A stretch of DNA of 64,000 nt from Agromyces soli (lineage in GTDB: Bacteria; Actinomycetota; Actinomycetes; Actinomycetales; Microbacteriaceae): assembly GCF_022811605.1 (NCBI RefSeq), contig NZ_CP094533.1:248001-312000 (forward strand), written 5' to 3'. The translations under genes were made by a program, and so were the position numbers. Numbering within the stretch: position 1 is the first letter of the stretch; the number at the start of each line of letters is the position of its first letter. Positions 33,433 through 41,679 of the stretch are shown here, piece after piece. Below the pieces are notes generated by a model. That model made no database searches and was not told where the DNA came from. It worked only from the letters and a program-made list of their open reading frames with translations.

Positions 33433-34544
33433 GCCGCCACCTCCGCCCAGTCGCCGCTGCGGGCCGAGGCGAGCACGGCCTCGGTCACCCGCGCGGAGCG
33501 CAGCCCGTCGGCGAAGTCGGGCAGTCCGTCGGGCCGGGCGCCGCCGATGGCCGCGTACGCGTCGGCGACGAAGGCGTTGAACGCGTCCTGATAGCCCATC
33601 GGATGGCCCGCCGGCACGAGCGACAAGCGGGCCGCCTCGCTCGAGAGCCGGGCGGGGTCGCGGTCGACGAGCCGGGAGCCGTCGACCCGGCCGAGCCAGA
33701 GCCGTTCGGGGCGCTCCTGCTCGAAGCGCACCGTCTCGCGGGCGCCGGAGAGCTCGATGACGAGCGCGTTCTTGCGCCCCGGGGCGACCTGCGAGATGAG
33801 CAGGGTGCCGATCGCCCCGCCGGCGAGCTCGACGACGACGGCGACGAGGTCCTCGGTGGCGATCGCGTTGCGGCCGGCGCGGTTCGGGTACACGGTGCGG
33901 GTGCGGGCGTTCAGGCGCAGGATGCGCTCGCCGGCGACGAACTCGAGCAGGTCGACGAGGTGCGAGCCGATGTCGGCGAACGCCCGCGACGGCCCGCCGA
34001 GCGCGGGGTCGACCCGCCAGTCGTCGGCCTGCGGGTCGGCGAGCCAGTCCTGCAGGTAGGCGCCGTGCACGCTGAGGAGCGGGCCGGCGTCGCCCGTCGC
34101 GATCCGCGCCCTGGCCTCGCGGGCCATGGGGTGGAAACGGTAGATGAAGGGGACCGCGGCGACGAGTCCGCGCTCGGCCGCGAGCCCGGCGAGCTCGGCG
34201 GCGTCGGCGGCGTTCGTGGCGAGCGGCTTCTCGCAGATGACGTGCTTGCCCGCGAGGAGCGCGGCCCTGGCGTAGTCGGCGTGCGTCGTGTTCGGCGTGC
34301 AGACGTGGATGACGTCGATCCCCGGGTCGGCGAGCAGCTCCTCGGCCGAGTCGTAGGCGGCGGCGATGCCGAGCCGCTCGGCGGCCTCGGCCGCCCGTCC
34401 TGCCGAGGAGGAGGCGGAGCCGGCGAGCGCCCCGCTCGCGGCGCGCGCCGCCCGCGAGTGCACCGCCGCCATGAAGCCGCCGCCGATGATGCCGGCGTGG
34501 ACCGCACGGGCTGGAGCGCTGACGTCCGTTGTCATGCTGCACAT
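33429..34544 (-). CDS. Gfo/Idh/MocA family NAD(P)-dependent sugar oxidoreductase
   Basis: A 371-aa dehydrogenase. The N-terminal Rossmann fold has AGIIGGGFMAAVHS and HVCTPNTTHADYA. The family EKP motif is VICEKPLATN. The C-terminal domain carries WRVDPALGGPSRAFADIGSHLVDLLEF with the catalytic Asp/His region. It probably oxidises a sugar hydroxyl to a keto-sugar that the two TIM-barrel enzymes then process. ATG at 34542-34544 or 34533-34535 (MTTDV) are both possible; no clear ribosome site precedes either, so the message may be nearly leaderless. First gene of the operon, divergent from the ROK regulator. Confidence 0.88.
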   Translation of the reverse strand: MCSMTTDVSAPARAVHAGIIGGGFMAAVHSRAARAASGALAGSASSSAGRAAEAAERLGIAAAYDSAEELLADPGIDVIHVCTPNTTHADYARAALLAGKHVICEKPLATNAADAAELAGLAAERGLVAAVPFIYRFHPMAREARARIATGDAGPLLSVHGAYLQDWLADPQADDWRVDPALGGPSRAFADIGSHLVDLLEFVAGERILRLNARTRTVYPNRAGRNAIATEDLVAVVVELAGGAIGTLLISQVAPGRKNALVIELSGARETVRFEQERPERLWLGRVDGSRLVDRDPARLSSEAARLSLVPAGHPMGYQDAFNAFVADAYAAIGGARPDGLPDFADGLRSARVTEAVLASARSGDWAEVAA

Positions 34545-34561
34545 CGTGACACGGTTCGCCG

Positions 34562-34587
34562 ACTTTTGCTAGTCAGAAATCAAAAGT
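34562..34587. promoter_or_regulatory. Candidate ROK operator between the sugar operon and its regulator
   Basis: ACTTTTG (34562-34568) and CAAAAGT (34581-34587) form perfect inverted arms with a 12-nt spacer, in an AT-rich island. They lie about 20 nt before the oxidoreductase start. NagC/Mlc-type ROK repressors use widely spaced, T/A-rich arms like these. Confidence 0.6.
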
Positions 34588-34650
34588 TGAATTGTTCGTT
34601 CCGAATTTGTGATGAACCAGAGCGACAAGGCGGTGTGCTTTACTCGATAC

Positions 34651-35838
34651 ATGGTCGACACGAGTCGGGTGTCCGCGCCCGGCACCTCCGGGGCGAGCGA
34701 GCTCTTCCAGCTGCTGCGCGACGGTGCGCCGCGCACCCGCGCCGCCCTCGCCCAGGCCACGGGGCTCGCCCGTTCGACCGTCGCCGCGCGCGTCGACGAA
34801 CTCATGCGCCTCGGCCTCGTCGCCCCCGTCGCCGACGCCGCCTCCACCGGCGGCCGCCCGCCCTCGCAGTTCGCCCTGAACCCCAGTGCCCGCGTCGTGC
34901 TCGCCGCCGACCTCGGCGCCTCGCACGCGACGCTCGCCATCACCGACCTCACCGGGGCGGTGCTCCTCGAGCGCAGCGAGCCGATCGACATCGCCGCGGG
35001 GCCGGAGGCCGTGCTCGGCTGGCTCGTCGAGACGGGCGTCGCCATGCTCCGCGAGCTCGGCCGCGACCGCACCGAGCTCGTCGCGATCGGCATCGGCATC
35101 CCCGGTCCCGTCGAGCACTCGACCGGCCGCCCGGTGAACCCGCCGATCATGCCCGGCTGGAACCGCTTCGACGTGCCCGGCTGGGTGCAGCAGCACCTCG
35201 AGGTGCCCGTGCTCGTCGACAACGACGTGAACATCATGGCCCTCGGCGAGCGCCAGGCCGCCTGGCCGAACACCGACCACCTCATGTTCGTGAAGGTCGC
35301 GACGGGCATCGGCGCGGGCATCATCTCGGGCGGGCTCCTGCAGCGCGGCGCGCAGGGCATCGCCGGCGACATCGGCCACGTGCGGGTCTCGCGCGGCGCC
35401 GGCGTGCCCTGCAGCTGCGGCAACCAGGACTGCCTCGAGGCGCTCGCCTCCGGCCCCGCCATCGCCCGCGCCCTCCGCGAGCGCGGGCTCGACGCGGCGG
35501 GGGGCCGCGACGTGGTCGCGCTCGTGCAGCGCGGCGACCTCGACGCCATCCAGGCGGTGCGTCAGGCGGGCCGCGACATCGGCGAGGTGCTCACCGCCTC
35601 GGTGAGCCTCATCAACCCCTCCGTCATCGCGATCGGCGGCTCGATGGCCCGCGCCGGCGAGCACCTCATCGCGGGCGTGCGCGAAGCGGTCTACACGCGC
35701 TCGATGCCGCTCGCCACGGAGCACCTGCAGATCGTGCAGTCGGCGGCCGCCGAGAACGCGGCCGTGCTCGGCGCGAGCATGCTCGCCATCCAGCACGTGC
35801 TCTCGCCGGAGGGCATCGACCAGCTCGCCGCCCGCTGA
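34651..35838 (+). CDS. ROK family transcriptional regulator
   Basis: A 395-aa repressor. An N-terminal winged helix (GAPRTRAALAQATGLARSTVAARVDELMRLGLV) is followed by a ROK sugar-kinase-like sensor. The sensor shows ATP/sugar motifs AADLGASHATLAI, IGIPGPVEHSTG and DNDVNIMALGE and the zinc motif CSCGNQDCLEA. ATG at 34651 is taken; an upstream ATG pair at 34609 would add an unlikely N-terminal tail. It is divergent from the ribose-type operon with a palindrome between them. It probably represses that operon until the sugar binds. Confidence 0.9.
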   Translation: MVDTSRVSAPGTSGASELFQLLRDGAPRTRAALAQATGLARSTVAARVDELMRLGLVAPVADAASTGGRPPSQFALNPSARVVLAADLGASHATLAITDLTGAVLLERSEPIDIAAGPEAVLGWLVETGVAMLRELGRDRTELVAIGIGIPGPVEHSTGRPVNPPIMPGWNRFDVPGWVQQHLEVPVLVDNDVNIMALGERQAAWPNTDHLMFVKVATGIGAGIISGGLLQRGAQGIAGDIGHVRVSRGAGVPCSCGNQDCLEALASGPAIARALRERGLDAAGGRDVVALVQRGDLDAIQAVRQAGRDIGEVLTASVSLINPSVIAIGGSMARAGEHLIAGVREAVYTRSMPLATEHLQIVQSAAAENAAVLGASMLAIQHVLSPEGIDQLAAR

Positions 35839-35847
35839 GCCGCGCGG

Positions 35848-36864
35848 CTACCGCGTCGGCACGAAGGACTCGCGCACGACGAGCTCGGCCTCGAGCGGCG
35901 GGCGCGGGGCGTCCCGCCCGGCGAGGGCGTCGGCGAGCAGCCGCATGATCGCGTGCCCGTTGCGCTCGGCGGCCGCGGACAGGGTCGTGATCGCCGGCCG
36001 CACCTGGGCGGCGAGCGGCACCTCCTCGCCGCTCAGCACGACGAGGTCGCCCGGCACCCGGAGCCCGCGCGCCTCGGCCGCGCGGATCGCGCCGATCGCC
36101 ATCGGCACCGTCGCGGCCAGGATGCCGCCCACGCTCGAGCGGTGCAGGAGCGCCGCGGCGGCCGCCTGCGCGCCGTCGAAGTCGTACGGCGTCTCGACGA
36201 CGAGCTCGGGCGCGCCGGGCGACAGCGCGTCGAGATAGCCGGCCACGAGCTGCCGGCCGAGCGGGCCGATGCCCTCGCCGACGAGCAGGGCGACGGGTCC
36301 GTGCCCCGACCCGGCCATCGCGCTCGTCGCCGCCCTCGCGGGCTCCCGGTAGTCGAAGCCGAGGCTCAGCGCGTGCCGCGCGTCGTCGCGGTCGACGGTG
36401 GTGAGCACTGGGATGCCGTGCTCGTGCAGCACGTCGAGGGCCTGCAGCGTCTCGGGCTCGACGAGCGCGTCGGCGGTCGCGAGCACGACCGCGTCGACCC
36501 CCTGCTTCGGCAGCTTCTCGAGCACCCGTCGCAGGCGGGTCTCGCTGTGCGCGAGGTCGTAGAGCATGACGCTGTAGCCGAGGTCGTCGGCTTCGTGCGA
36601 GATCGTCTTGGCGAGGCCGCCGTGGAAGGGCTGCGACACATCGCCCACGAGGAGGGCGATGGTGCCGGTCCGCCCGTTCCGGAGGCTCCGGGCGGCGGCG
36701 CTCGGCACGAAGTTCAGCCGGTCCGCGGCGGCGCGCACCTTCGCGAGCGTGTCCGGCGTGACGCGCTCCGGCTCGTTCAGCACCCGGGAGACGGTCGTAC
36801 GGGAGACGCCGGCGAGCCGGGCGACATCCAGGATGGTCGCCTGGCCGCGTTCCGGTGCCGTCAC
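35848..36864 (-). CDS. LacI family transcriptional regulator (sulfatase/nucleoside hydrolase operon)
   Basis: A 338-aa LacI protein. The helix-turn-helix is ATILDVARLAGVSRTTVSRVLNEPERVTPDTL and the sensor domain begins IALLVGDVSQPFHGGLAKTI. The GTG at 36862-36864 is chosen because it gives the normal LacI N-terminus and has AGGA upstream. Longer in-frame starts would run into the nucleoside hydrolase gene. It is last in the four-gene operon, 10 nt after the hydrolase. The GGAATCGATTCC palindromes at 41528-41553 upstream of the first gene are its likely target. Confidence 0.9.
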   Translation of the reverse strand: MTAPERGQATILDVARLAGVSRTTVSRVLNEPERVTPDTLAKVRAAADRLNFVPSAAARSLRNGRTGTIALLVGDVSQPFHGGLAKTISHEADDLGYSVMLYDLAHSETRLRRVLEKLPKQGVDAVVLATADALVEPETLQALDVLHEHGIPVLTTVDRDDARHALSLGFDYREPARAATSAMAGSGHGPVALLVGEGIGPLGRQLVAGYLDALSPGAPELVVETPYDFDGAQAAAAALLHRSSVGGILAATVPMAIGAIRAAEARGLRVPGDLVVLSGEEVPLAAQVRPAITTLSAAAERNGHAIMRLLADALAGRDAPRPPLEAELVVRESFVPTR

Positions 36865-36874
36865 ATCCGCGATC

Positions 36875-37864
36875 CTATCGAGCCGGGACCGCCGCACCGG
36901 CGTCGACGGCGGCGAGGAAGAGCTCCGCGCAGCGCGCGCCGTCGAGGTCGAGCACGACCTCGACGTGGCTCTCGGCATCCTTCGTCGCCTCCCCGCCCGC
37001 GCCGAGCCCGCTGCGGAGGTCGACGACGGTGCAGCCGCGCGTCGGCCCCTCGGCGAGCGCGACGCGCACCGGCGCGCGCCGGAGCTGCAGCAGCGTCGGG
37101 TCGATCACCGCCGCGACCGTGCCCGCGTCGCCGATCGCCGCGGCCCCGGCCCCGTCGACCCGGCCCTCGTCCTCGGTGACCCCGGCGAGGTGCGCAAGCA
37201 GGGAGCCCGCGGCGCGGGCGACCGGATCGGCCGAACGCCCGAGCTGCGCGATCCGCTCCGCGGGCACCGTCGCGCGGTAGAAGGGCTCGAGCCCGTACAT
37301 CACGACGGGCACGCCGCTCGTGAGCACGATCTCGGCGGCCTCGGGGTCGTGCCAGACGTTGAACTCCGCCGCGGCGGTCGCGTTGCCGGCGCCGACCGCG
37401 CCGCCCATCATGACGATCCGCGCGATGCGGGGCAGCACCTCGGGATGCATCCGGAGCAGCACCGCGACGTTGGTGAGCGGCGCGAGGGCGATCACGGTGA
37501 CCGGCTCCGACGCGGCGAGCAGCGTGCGCCGCAGCAGCTCGACCGCGTGCACCGGCTCGACCTCGCGCCCGCTCGGCGGCAGCTCCAGAGCGCCGAGCCC
37601 CGTGGCGCCGTGCACGTAGCTCGCGTCCTGCGGCGTCTCGACGAGCGGCCGGTGCATGCCCGCGGCGATCGGCACCGGCGGTGCGCCCGCGAGGTCGAGC
37701 ACGCGACGGGTGTTCTCCACGACCTGGGCGATCGGCACGTTGCCTCCCGCGCAGCTGATCGCGAGGAGCTCGAGGGCGGGATGGCGCACCGCGAGCAGCA
37801 GGGCGAGGGCGTCGTCGACACCGGTGTCCACGTCGAGCACGACGGGGATCGGCCGGGCGCTCAT
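36875..37864 (-). CDS. Inosine-uridine-type nucleoside hydrolase
   Basis: A 329-aa hydrolase that splits N-glycosidic bonds of ribonucleosides to ribose and base. The calcium-binding N-terminal motif is VVLDVDTGVDDALALLLA (Asp11, Asp13, Asp17, Asp18). Then come AISCAGGN, VIALAPLTNVAVLL, VMMGGAV and the C-terminal region with IGDAGTVAAVIDP. The usual late active-site DxxHD stretch is not obvious. The protein is cytosolic (no signal). Its start overlaps the sulfatase stop by 4 nt. Pairing with a sulfatase is unusual. Confidence 0.87.
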   Translation of the reverse strand: MSARPIPVVLDVDTGVDDALALLLAVRHPALELLAISCAGGNVPIAQVVENTRRVLDLAGAPPVPIAAGMHRPLVETPQDASYVHGATGLGALELPPSGREVEPVHAVELLRRTLLAASEPVTVIALAPLTNVAVLLRMHPEVLPRIARIVMMGGAVGAGNATAAAEFNVWHDPEAAEIVLTSGVPVVMYGLEPFYRATVPAERIAQLGRSADPVARAAGSLLAHLAGVTEDEGRVDGAGAAAIGDAGTVAAVIDPTLLQLRRAPVRVALAEGPTRGCTVVDLRSGLGAGGEATKDAESHVEVVLDLDGARCAELFLAAVDAGAAVPAR

Positions 37865-40080
37865 TCGCTCGCCAGGATCAGCTCGGCGTACTCGGCGGCA
37901 TCGTCGGCCGCGGGGTGCACGTCGATCGCGACGAGCTCGAGCAGCTCGGGGTCGACCGGCACGGCCTGCAGCGGGCTGAACGCGCTGACGGGGGCGCGGC
38001 CGACGTCGAGGCCCCAGAACGACAGGTGCGCCCCGGTGCGCGGGATCCGCGCCGAGCCGAGCTCCTCGCCGCCGGCCTCGAGCACGAGCTCGCCGCTGAG
38101 GTCGGGCAGCGAGCGCAGCCGGAACCCGGCCTCCCGCTCCCCCGGCGCGAGGGCTCGCGACGCGCGCAGCTCGACGGTCTCGCCGAGCGCCGAGTGGGCG
38201 AAGGCGAGCACGCCGTCCTCCAGCGCGAGCACGTAGCCGCCCTGGGCGTTGCCGCTCGACAGCAGCACGCCGCTCGCCGCCGAGGCGTCGGCGCGGAACC
38301 GCGCCCGCGCGTCGATCGAGCGGTTCGAGCCGGTCACGGCGCTCGGGAACGGCACGTGGCTCTGGCCGGGCCGCAGCACGATCCGGCGCTCGGCGTAGAG
38401 GCCGATCGGTCCGCGCGCCTCGATGACCTCGTGCAGCGGCCGGTCGTCGAGCGGGAAGACGTCGTGCCGGCGCGCCTCCCGCCACCACAGCTCCTGCAGC
38501 TCGGCGAGCCGTTCGGGCTCGCGCGCCGCGACGTCGGTGGCCTCCGCGAAGTCGGCGGCCGTGTCGTAGAGCCGCCACTCGTCGTCGGCGTAGTCGGTGC
38601 CGGGGACGTGCGCGGTGACGGCGCGCCATCCCTCGTGCCAGATCGCCCGGTGGCCGAGCGTCTCCCAGTACTGGGTGCGGCGTCCGGCCGGGCTGGCGGC
38701 GTCGGCGAGGGTCGCGGCGACGCTGCGGCCGTCGAGCTCGCCGGGCGCCTGGATGCCGAGCAGCTCGTAGAGCGTCGGCGCGACGTCGATCGCGTGCACG
38801 AACTGCCGGCGCACCCCGCCTGGCGTGCCCGGCCCGTTCGGCCAGGAGACGACGAGCGGCGAGCGCACCCCGCCGAGGTCGACGAACTGCTTGTAGCGGC
38901 GGAAGGGCGTGTTCCCCGCCATCGCCCAGCCCTCGGGGTAGTGCGAGCCGCCGGTCAGGGTGCCCACCCGGTCGAGCTCGCCGACGAGCTCGGCGGCCGG
39001 GCGGCGGATGCCGCTGTACGGCGCGTTGGTGTCGACGTCGCCGCCGGGCCCGCCCTCGCGGCTGGCGCCGTTGTCGCTCGTGACGAGCACGATCGTGTCG
39101 TCGAGCTCGCCGAACTCGCGCAGCGCGGCGACGACGCGGCCGAGCTGCGCGTCGGCGTGCTCGAGGAACCCGGCGAACGCCGCCTGCAGCGCCGCGTACA
39201 CGCGGCGCTCGTCCTCGTCGAGCTCGGCCCAGGGGCGCACGCCGTCGTTGCGCTCGGCGAGCGGGGTGCCCTCGGGCACGAGCCCGGCCTCGATCTGCCG
39301 GGCGAGCCGGGCCCGCCGGGTCTCGTCCCAGCCGACGGTGAAGGTGTCGAGGTACTGCTCGATGAACTCCCGCGGGGCCTGGAACGGCGCGTGGGTCGCG
39401 CCGAAGGCGAGGTGCAGGTAGAACGGGTCCCCGGGCCGGAACGCGAGGTGGTCGCGCACGTAGCCGATGGCGCGGTCGGCGAGGTCCTCGCTGAGGTGGT
39501 AGCCCTCGCGCTCGGGCACCGGGGCGGGGTGGTTGTCCTCGAAGAGCTCGGGCTCGTACTGGTCGGTGCAGCCGTCGAGGAAGCCGTAGTAGCGGTCGAA
39601 GCCGCGGGCGAGCGGCCAGTTGCCGTAGGGGCCGGCGGGCGTGATCTCGTGCAGCGGCGCGAGGTGCCACTTGCCGACGAGGTAGGTGCCGTAGCCCTCG
39701 CCGCGGAGCACCTCGGGCAGCAGCGGCACGTCGCGGCGGATGGAACCGCGCGAGTTCGGGAAGCCGGTGTCGGTGTCGGCGAGGAAGCGCATGCCGATGC
39801 CGTGGTGGTTGCGCCCGCTCAGCAGGGCGGCGCGGGTCGGCGAGCAGAGCGGGGTGACGTGGAACCCCGTGTAGCGGAGGCCGGCATCGGCCAGGGCGTC
39901 GATCGTCGGCGTCCGCACCTCGGAGCCGTAGCAGCCGAGGTCGCCCCAGCCCGTGTCGTCGAGGATGACGACGACGACGTTCGGGCGCTTCGGCCCCTCG
40001 CCCCGCTCGGGCCACCACGGGGTGGACTCGGCGACGGTGGTGCCGATCCGGCCGGGGAAGTCGGGATGCGTGGTCGACAT
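37861..40080 (-). CDS. Type I (formylglycine) sulfatase, AtsA-like
   Basis: A 739-aa sulfatase. The metal-binding start is VVVVILDDTGWGDLG (Asp41, Asp42). The maturation motif is CSPTRAALLSGR with Cys79 to be converted to formylglycine. Further metal residues are in VLVTSDNGAS. Size and the opening FPGRIGTTVAESTPWW match the large AtsA-type arylsulfatases. There is no signal peptide, so it should act in the cytosol on an imported sulfate ester. It needs a formylglycine-generating enzyme that is not in this window. It follows the MHS transporter by 66 nt. Confidence 0.92.
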   Translation of the reverse strand: MSTTHPDFPGRIGTTVAESTPWWPERGEGPKRPNVVVVILDDTGWGDLGCYGSEVRTPTIDALADAGLRYTGFHVTPLCSPTRAALLSGRNHHGIGMRFLADTDTGFPNSRGSIRRDVPLLPEVLRGEGYGTYLVGKWHLAPLHEITPAGPYGNWPLARGFDRYYGFLDGCTDQYEPELFEDNHPAPVPEREGYHLSEDLADRAIGYVRDHLAFRPGDPFYLHLAFGATHAPFQAPREFIEQYLDTFTVGWDETRRARLARQIEAGLVPEGTPLAERNDGVRPWAELDEDERRVYAALQAAFAGFLEHADAQLGRVVAALREFGELDDTIVLVTSDNGASREGGPGGDVDTNAPYSGIRRPAAELVGELDRVGTLTGGSHYPEGWAMAGNTPFRRYKQFVDLGGVRSPLVVSWPNGPGTPGGVRRQFVHAIDVAPTLYELLGIQAPGELDGRSVAATLADAASPAGRRTQYWETLGHRAIWHEGWRAVTAHVPGTDYADDEWRLYDTAADFAEATDVAAREPERLAELQELWWREARRHDVFPLDDRPLHEVIEARGPIGLYAERRIVLRPGQSHVPFPSAVTGSNRSIDARARFRADASAASGVLLSSGNAQGGYVLALEDGVLAFAHSALGETVELRASRALAPGEREAGFRLRSLPDLSGELVLEAGGEELGSARIPRTGAHLSFWGLDVGRAPVSAFSPLQAVPVDPELLELVAIDVHPAADDAAEYAELILASE

Positions 40081-40146
40081 GGTGGTGCCTTTCCGGGCCG
40101 GGCGGATGCCCCGGCCGATGCCTGGTCGCGGGAGTGGGGCCGGGGC

Positions 40147-41487
40147 TCAGCCGGCGTGGCTGCGCGCCGCCGGCTCCGGCAGCGGCAGCGCGGCGTGCGA
40201 GCCGAAGCGCGGCTTCACGATCGCGGTGAAGACGAGCGCGACGACGGCGACGAGCACGAGGTAGCTCGAGACCGACCAGGTCTGCCCGCCCGCGGCGTTC
40301 GTGAGCGCCTGCGCGATGAGCGGGCCGAAGCCGCCGCCGAGCACGGTGCCGAGCTGGAAGCCGAGCGACATGCCCGAGTAGCGCACGCGCGGTTCGAAGA
40401 GGTCGGCGAAGAGCGTCGCCTGCTGGCTGAACAGCAGGCCGACGAGGATGCCGCTGACGCCCGTCGCCGCGAAGAGGCCGACGACGGTCTCGGTGCCGAT
40501 GAGCCAGAACATCGGGAACGCCCAGAGCACCAGCAGCCCGAGCCCGACCATGAGCAGCCGGCGCTGGCCGTAGCGGTCGCCGAGGTGCCCGGCGATCGGC
40601 GTGGTGACGAGGTTCGTGAGCGAGGAGAACACGTTCGCGAGCAGCACGACGGTGGGGTCCATGCCGAGGGCGCCGGAGGCGTAGCCGAGCACGAAGACGC
40701 CCTGGATGAGGCCGAGGGTGGTGTCGCTCGTGTGGATGAAGACCGCCGCGGCGATCTCCTTCGGGTAGCGCCGGATGGCCTCCCAGACGGGCAGCTTCGC
40801 CTCCTGCTTCTTCTCCTGCACGGCGACGAACTCGGGGCTCTCGTCGACCTTCAGGCGCAGGAAGACGCCGACGACGAGCAGCAGCGCGCTCGCGAGGAAG
40901 GGGATGCGCCAGCCCCAGGCGACGAGCGCCTCGAGGCCGATGGTGGCGGTGAGCAGGGCGACGACGCCGCTCGAGAGGATGACGCCGATCGGGGCGCCGG
41001 CCTGCACGAGGCTGCCGAAGAAGCCGCGCCGCGCGGTCGGGGCGTGCTCGACCGCGAGCAGGGCGGCGCCGCCCCACTCGCCGCCGATGCCGATGCCCTG
41101 CAGCACGCGCAGCACGACGAGCAGGATGGGCGCGGCGACGCCGATCTGCGCGTACGTCGGCAGCACGCCGATGAGCACGGTGACGGTGCCCGTGAGCATG
41201 AAGGTGAACAGCAGCACGCGCTTGCGGCCGATGCGGTCGCCGAAGTGGCCGAGGATGATGCCGCCGAGCGGCCGGGCGATGAAGCCGACGGTGAAGGTGG
41301 CGAGGGAGAGCAGGGTGGCGACCCCGGCGTCGCCGGTCGGGAAGAAGACCTGCCCGAAGACGAGGGCGGAGAGCGTGCCGAAGACGAAGAAGTCGTAGTA
41401 CTCGAGCACCGATCCGATGGTGCTGGCGGTGACGGCGCGCCAGGAGGCCGCTGGGGCCTTCGTGGGCGAGGGGGCGGTCGTGTCCAT
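40147..41487 (-). CDS. MFS transporter, metabolite:H+ symporter (MHS) family
   Basis: A 446-aa, 12-helix importer of the ProP/ShiA/KgtP family. GSVLEYYDFFVFGTLSALVFG is the helix-1 hallmark, GHFGDRIGRKRVLLFT is motif A, and RVLQGIGIGGEWGGAALLAVEHAP is the helix-4 signature. Family substrates are small zwitterions and carboxylates such as betaine, shikimate or sulfonate/sulfate-bearing acids. ATG at 41485-41487 with GAGGAG upstream. It is first in the operon and directly behind a 26-bp palindrome. It probably imports the negatively charged substrate of the sulfatase. Confidence 0.9.
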   Translation of the reverse strand: MDTTAPSPTKAPAASWRAVTASTIGSVLEYYDFFVFGTLSALVFGQVFFPTGDAGVATLLSLATFTVGFIARPLGGIILGHFGDRIGRKRVLLFTFMLTGTVTVLIGVLPTYAQIGVAAPILLVVLRVLQGIGIGGEWGGAALLAVEHAPTARRGFFGSLVQAGAPIGVILSSGVVALLTATIGLEALVAWGWRIPFLASALLLVVGVFLRLKVDESPEFVAVQEKKQEAKLPVWEAIRRYPKEIAAAVFIHTSDTTLGLIQGVFVLGYASGALGMDPTVVLLANVFSSLTNLVTTPIAGHLGDRYGQRRLLMVGLGLLVLWAFPMFWLIGTETVVGLFAATGVSGILVGLLFSQQATLFADLFEPRVRYSGMSLGFQLGTVLGGGFGPLIAQALTNAAGGQTWSVSSYLVLVAVVALVFTAIVKPRFGSHAALPLPEPAARSHAG

Positions 41488-41527
41488 GTCACTCCTCATT
41501 GAACGTGCGGACTCGGGGTTTGGGGGA

Positions 41528-41553
41528 TGGAATCGATTCCGGAATCGATTCCA
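41528..41553. promoter_or_regulatory. LacI-type double operator, 26-bp perfect palindrome
   Basis: Two copies of GGAATCGATTCC (41529-41540 and 41541-41552) abut directly. With a T before and an A after, the whole 26 bp is a perfect palindrome. It lies 41 nt before the MHS transporter start, in the promoter region. It is very likely the binding site of the LacI regulator at the end of this operon. Confidence 0.75.
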
Positions 41554-41679
41554 CAGCGTACGACGCGATTCCGCGGCCGTCAATCCCCCGACCCCGGGCG
41601 GCATCCTGCTCCGGCGTCCTGCTCCGGCATCCCGTCCCGGCATCCGGCCGTCGTCGCCCGACGGCGGTACCCTCGGAGG

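Noticed and set aside
36875..41077. A 1400-codon minus-strand frame spanning nucleoside hydrolase, sulfatase region and transporter
   Set aside because: Only its last 330 codons match a known family (the nucleoside hydrolase). The upstream part is an Arg/Pro/Ala-rich shadow of the sulfatase and transporter genes, so the real start is the ATG at 37864.
37915..41502. A 1195-codon plus-strand frame
   Set aside because: It is antisense to the sulfatase and MHS genes with Arg/Glu/Ala/Gly-biased composition and no domain; a by-product of high GC.
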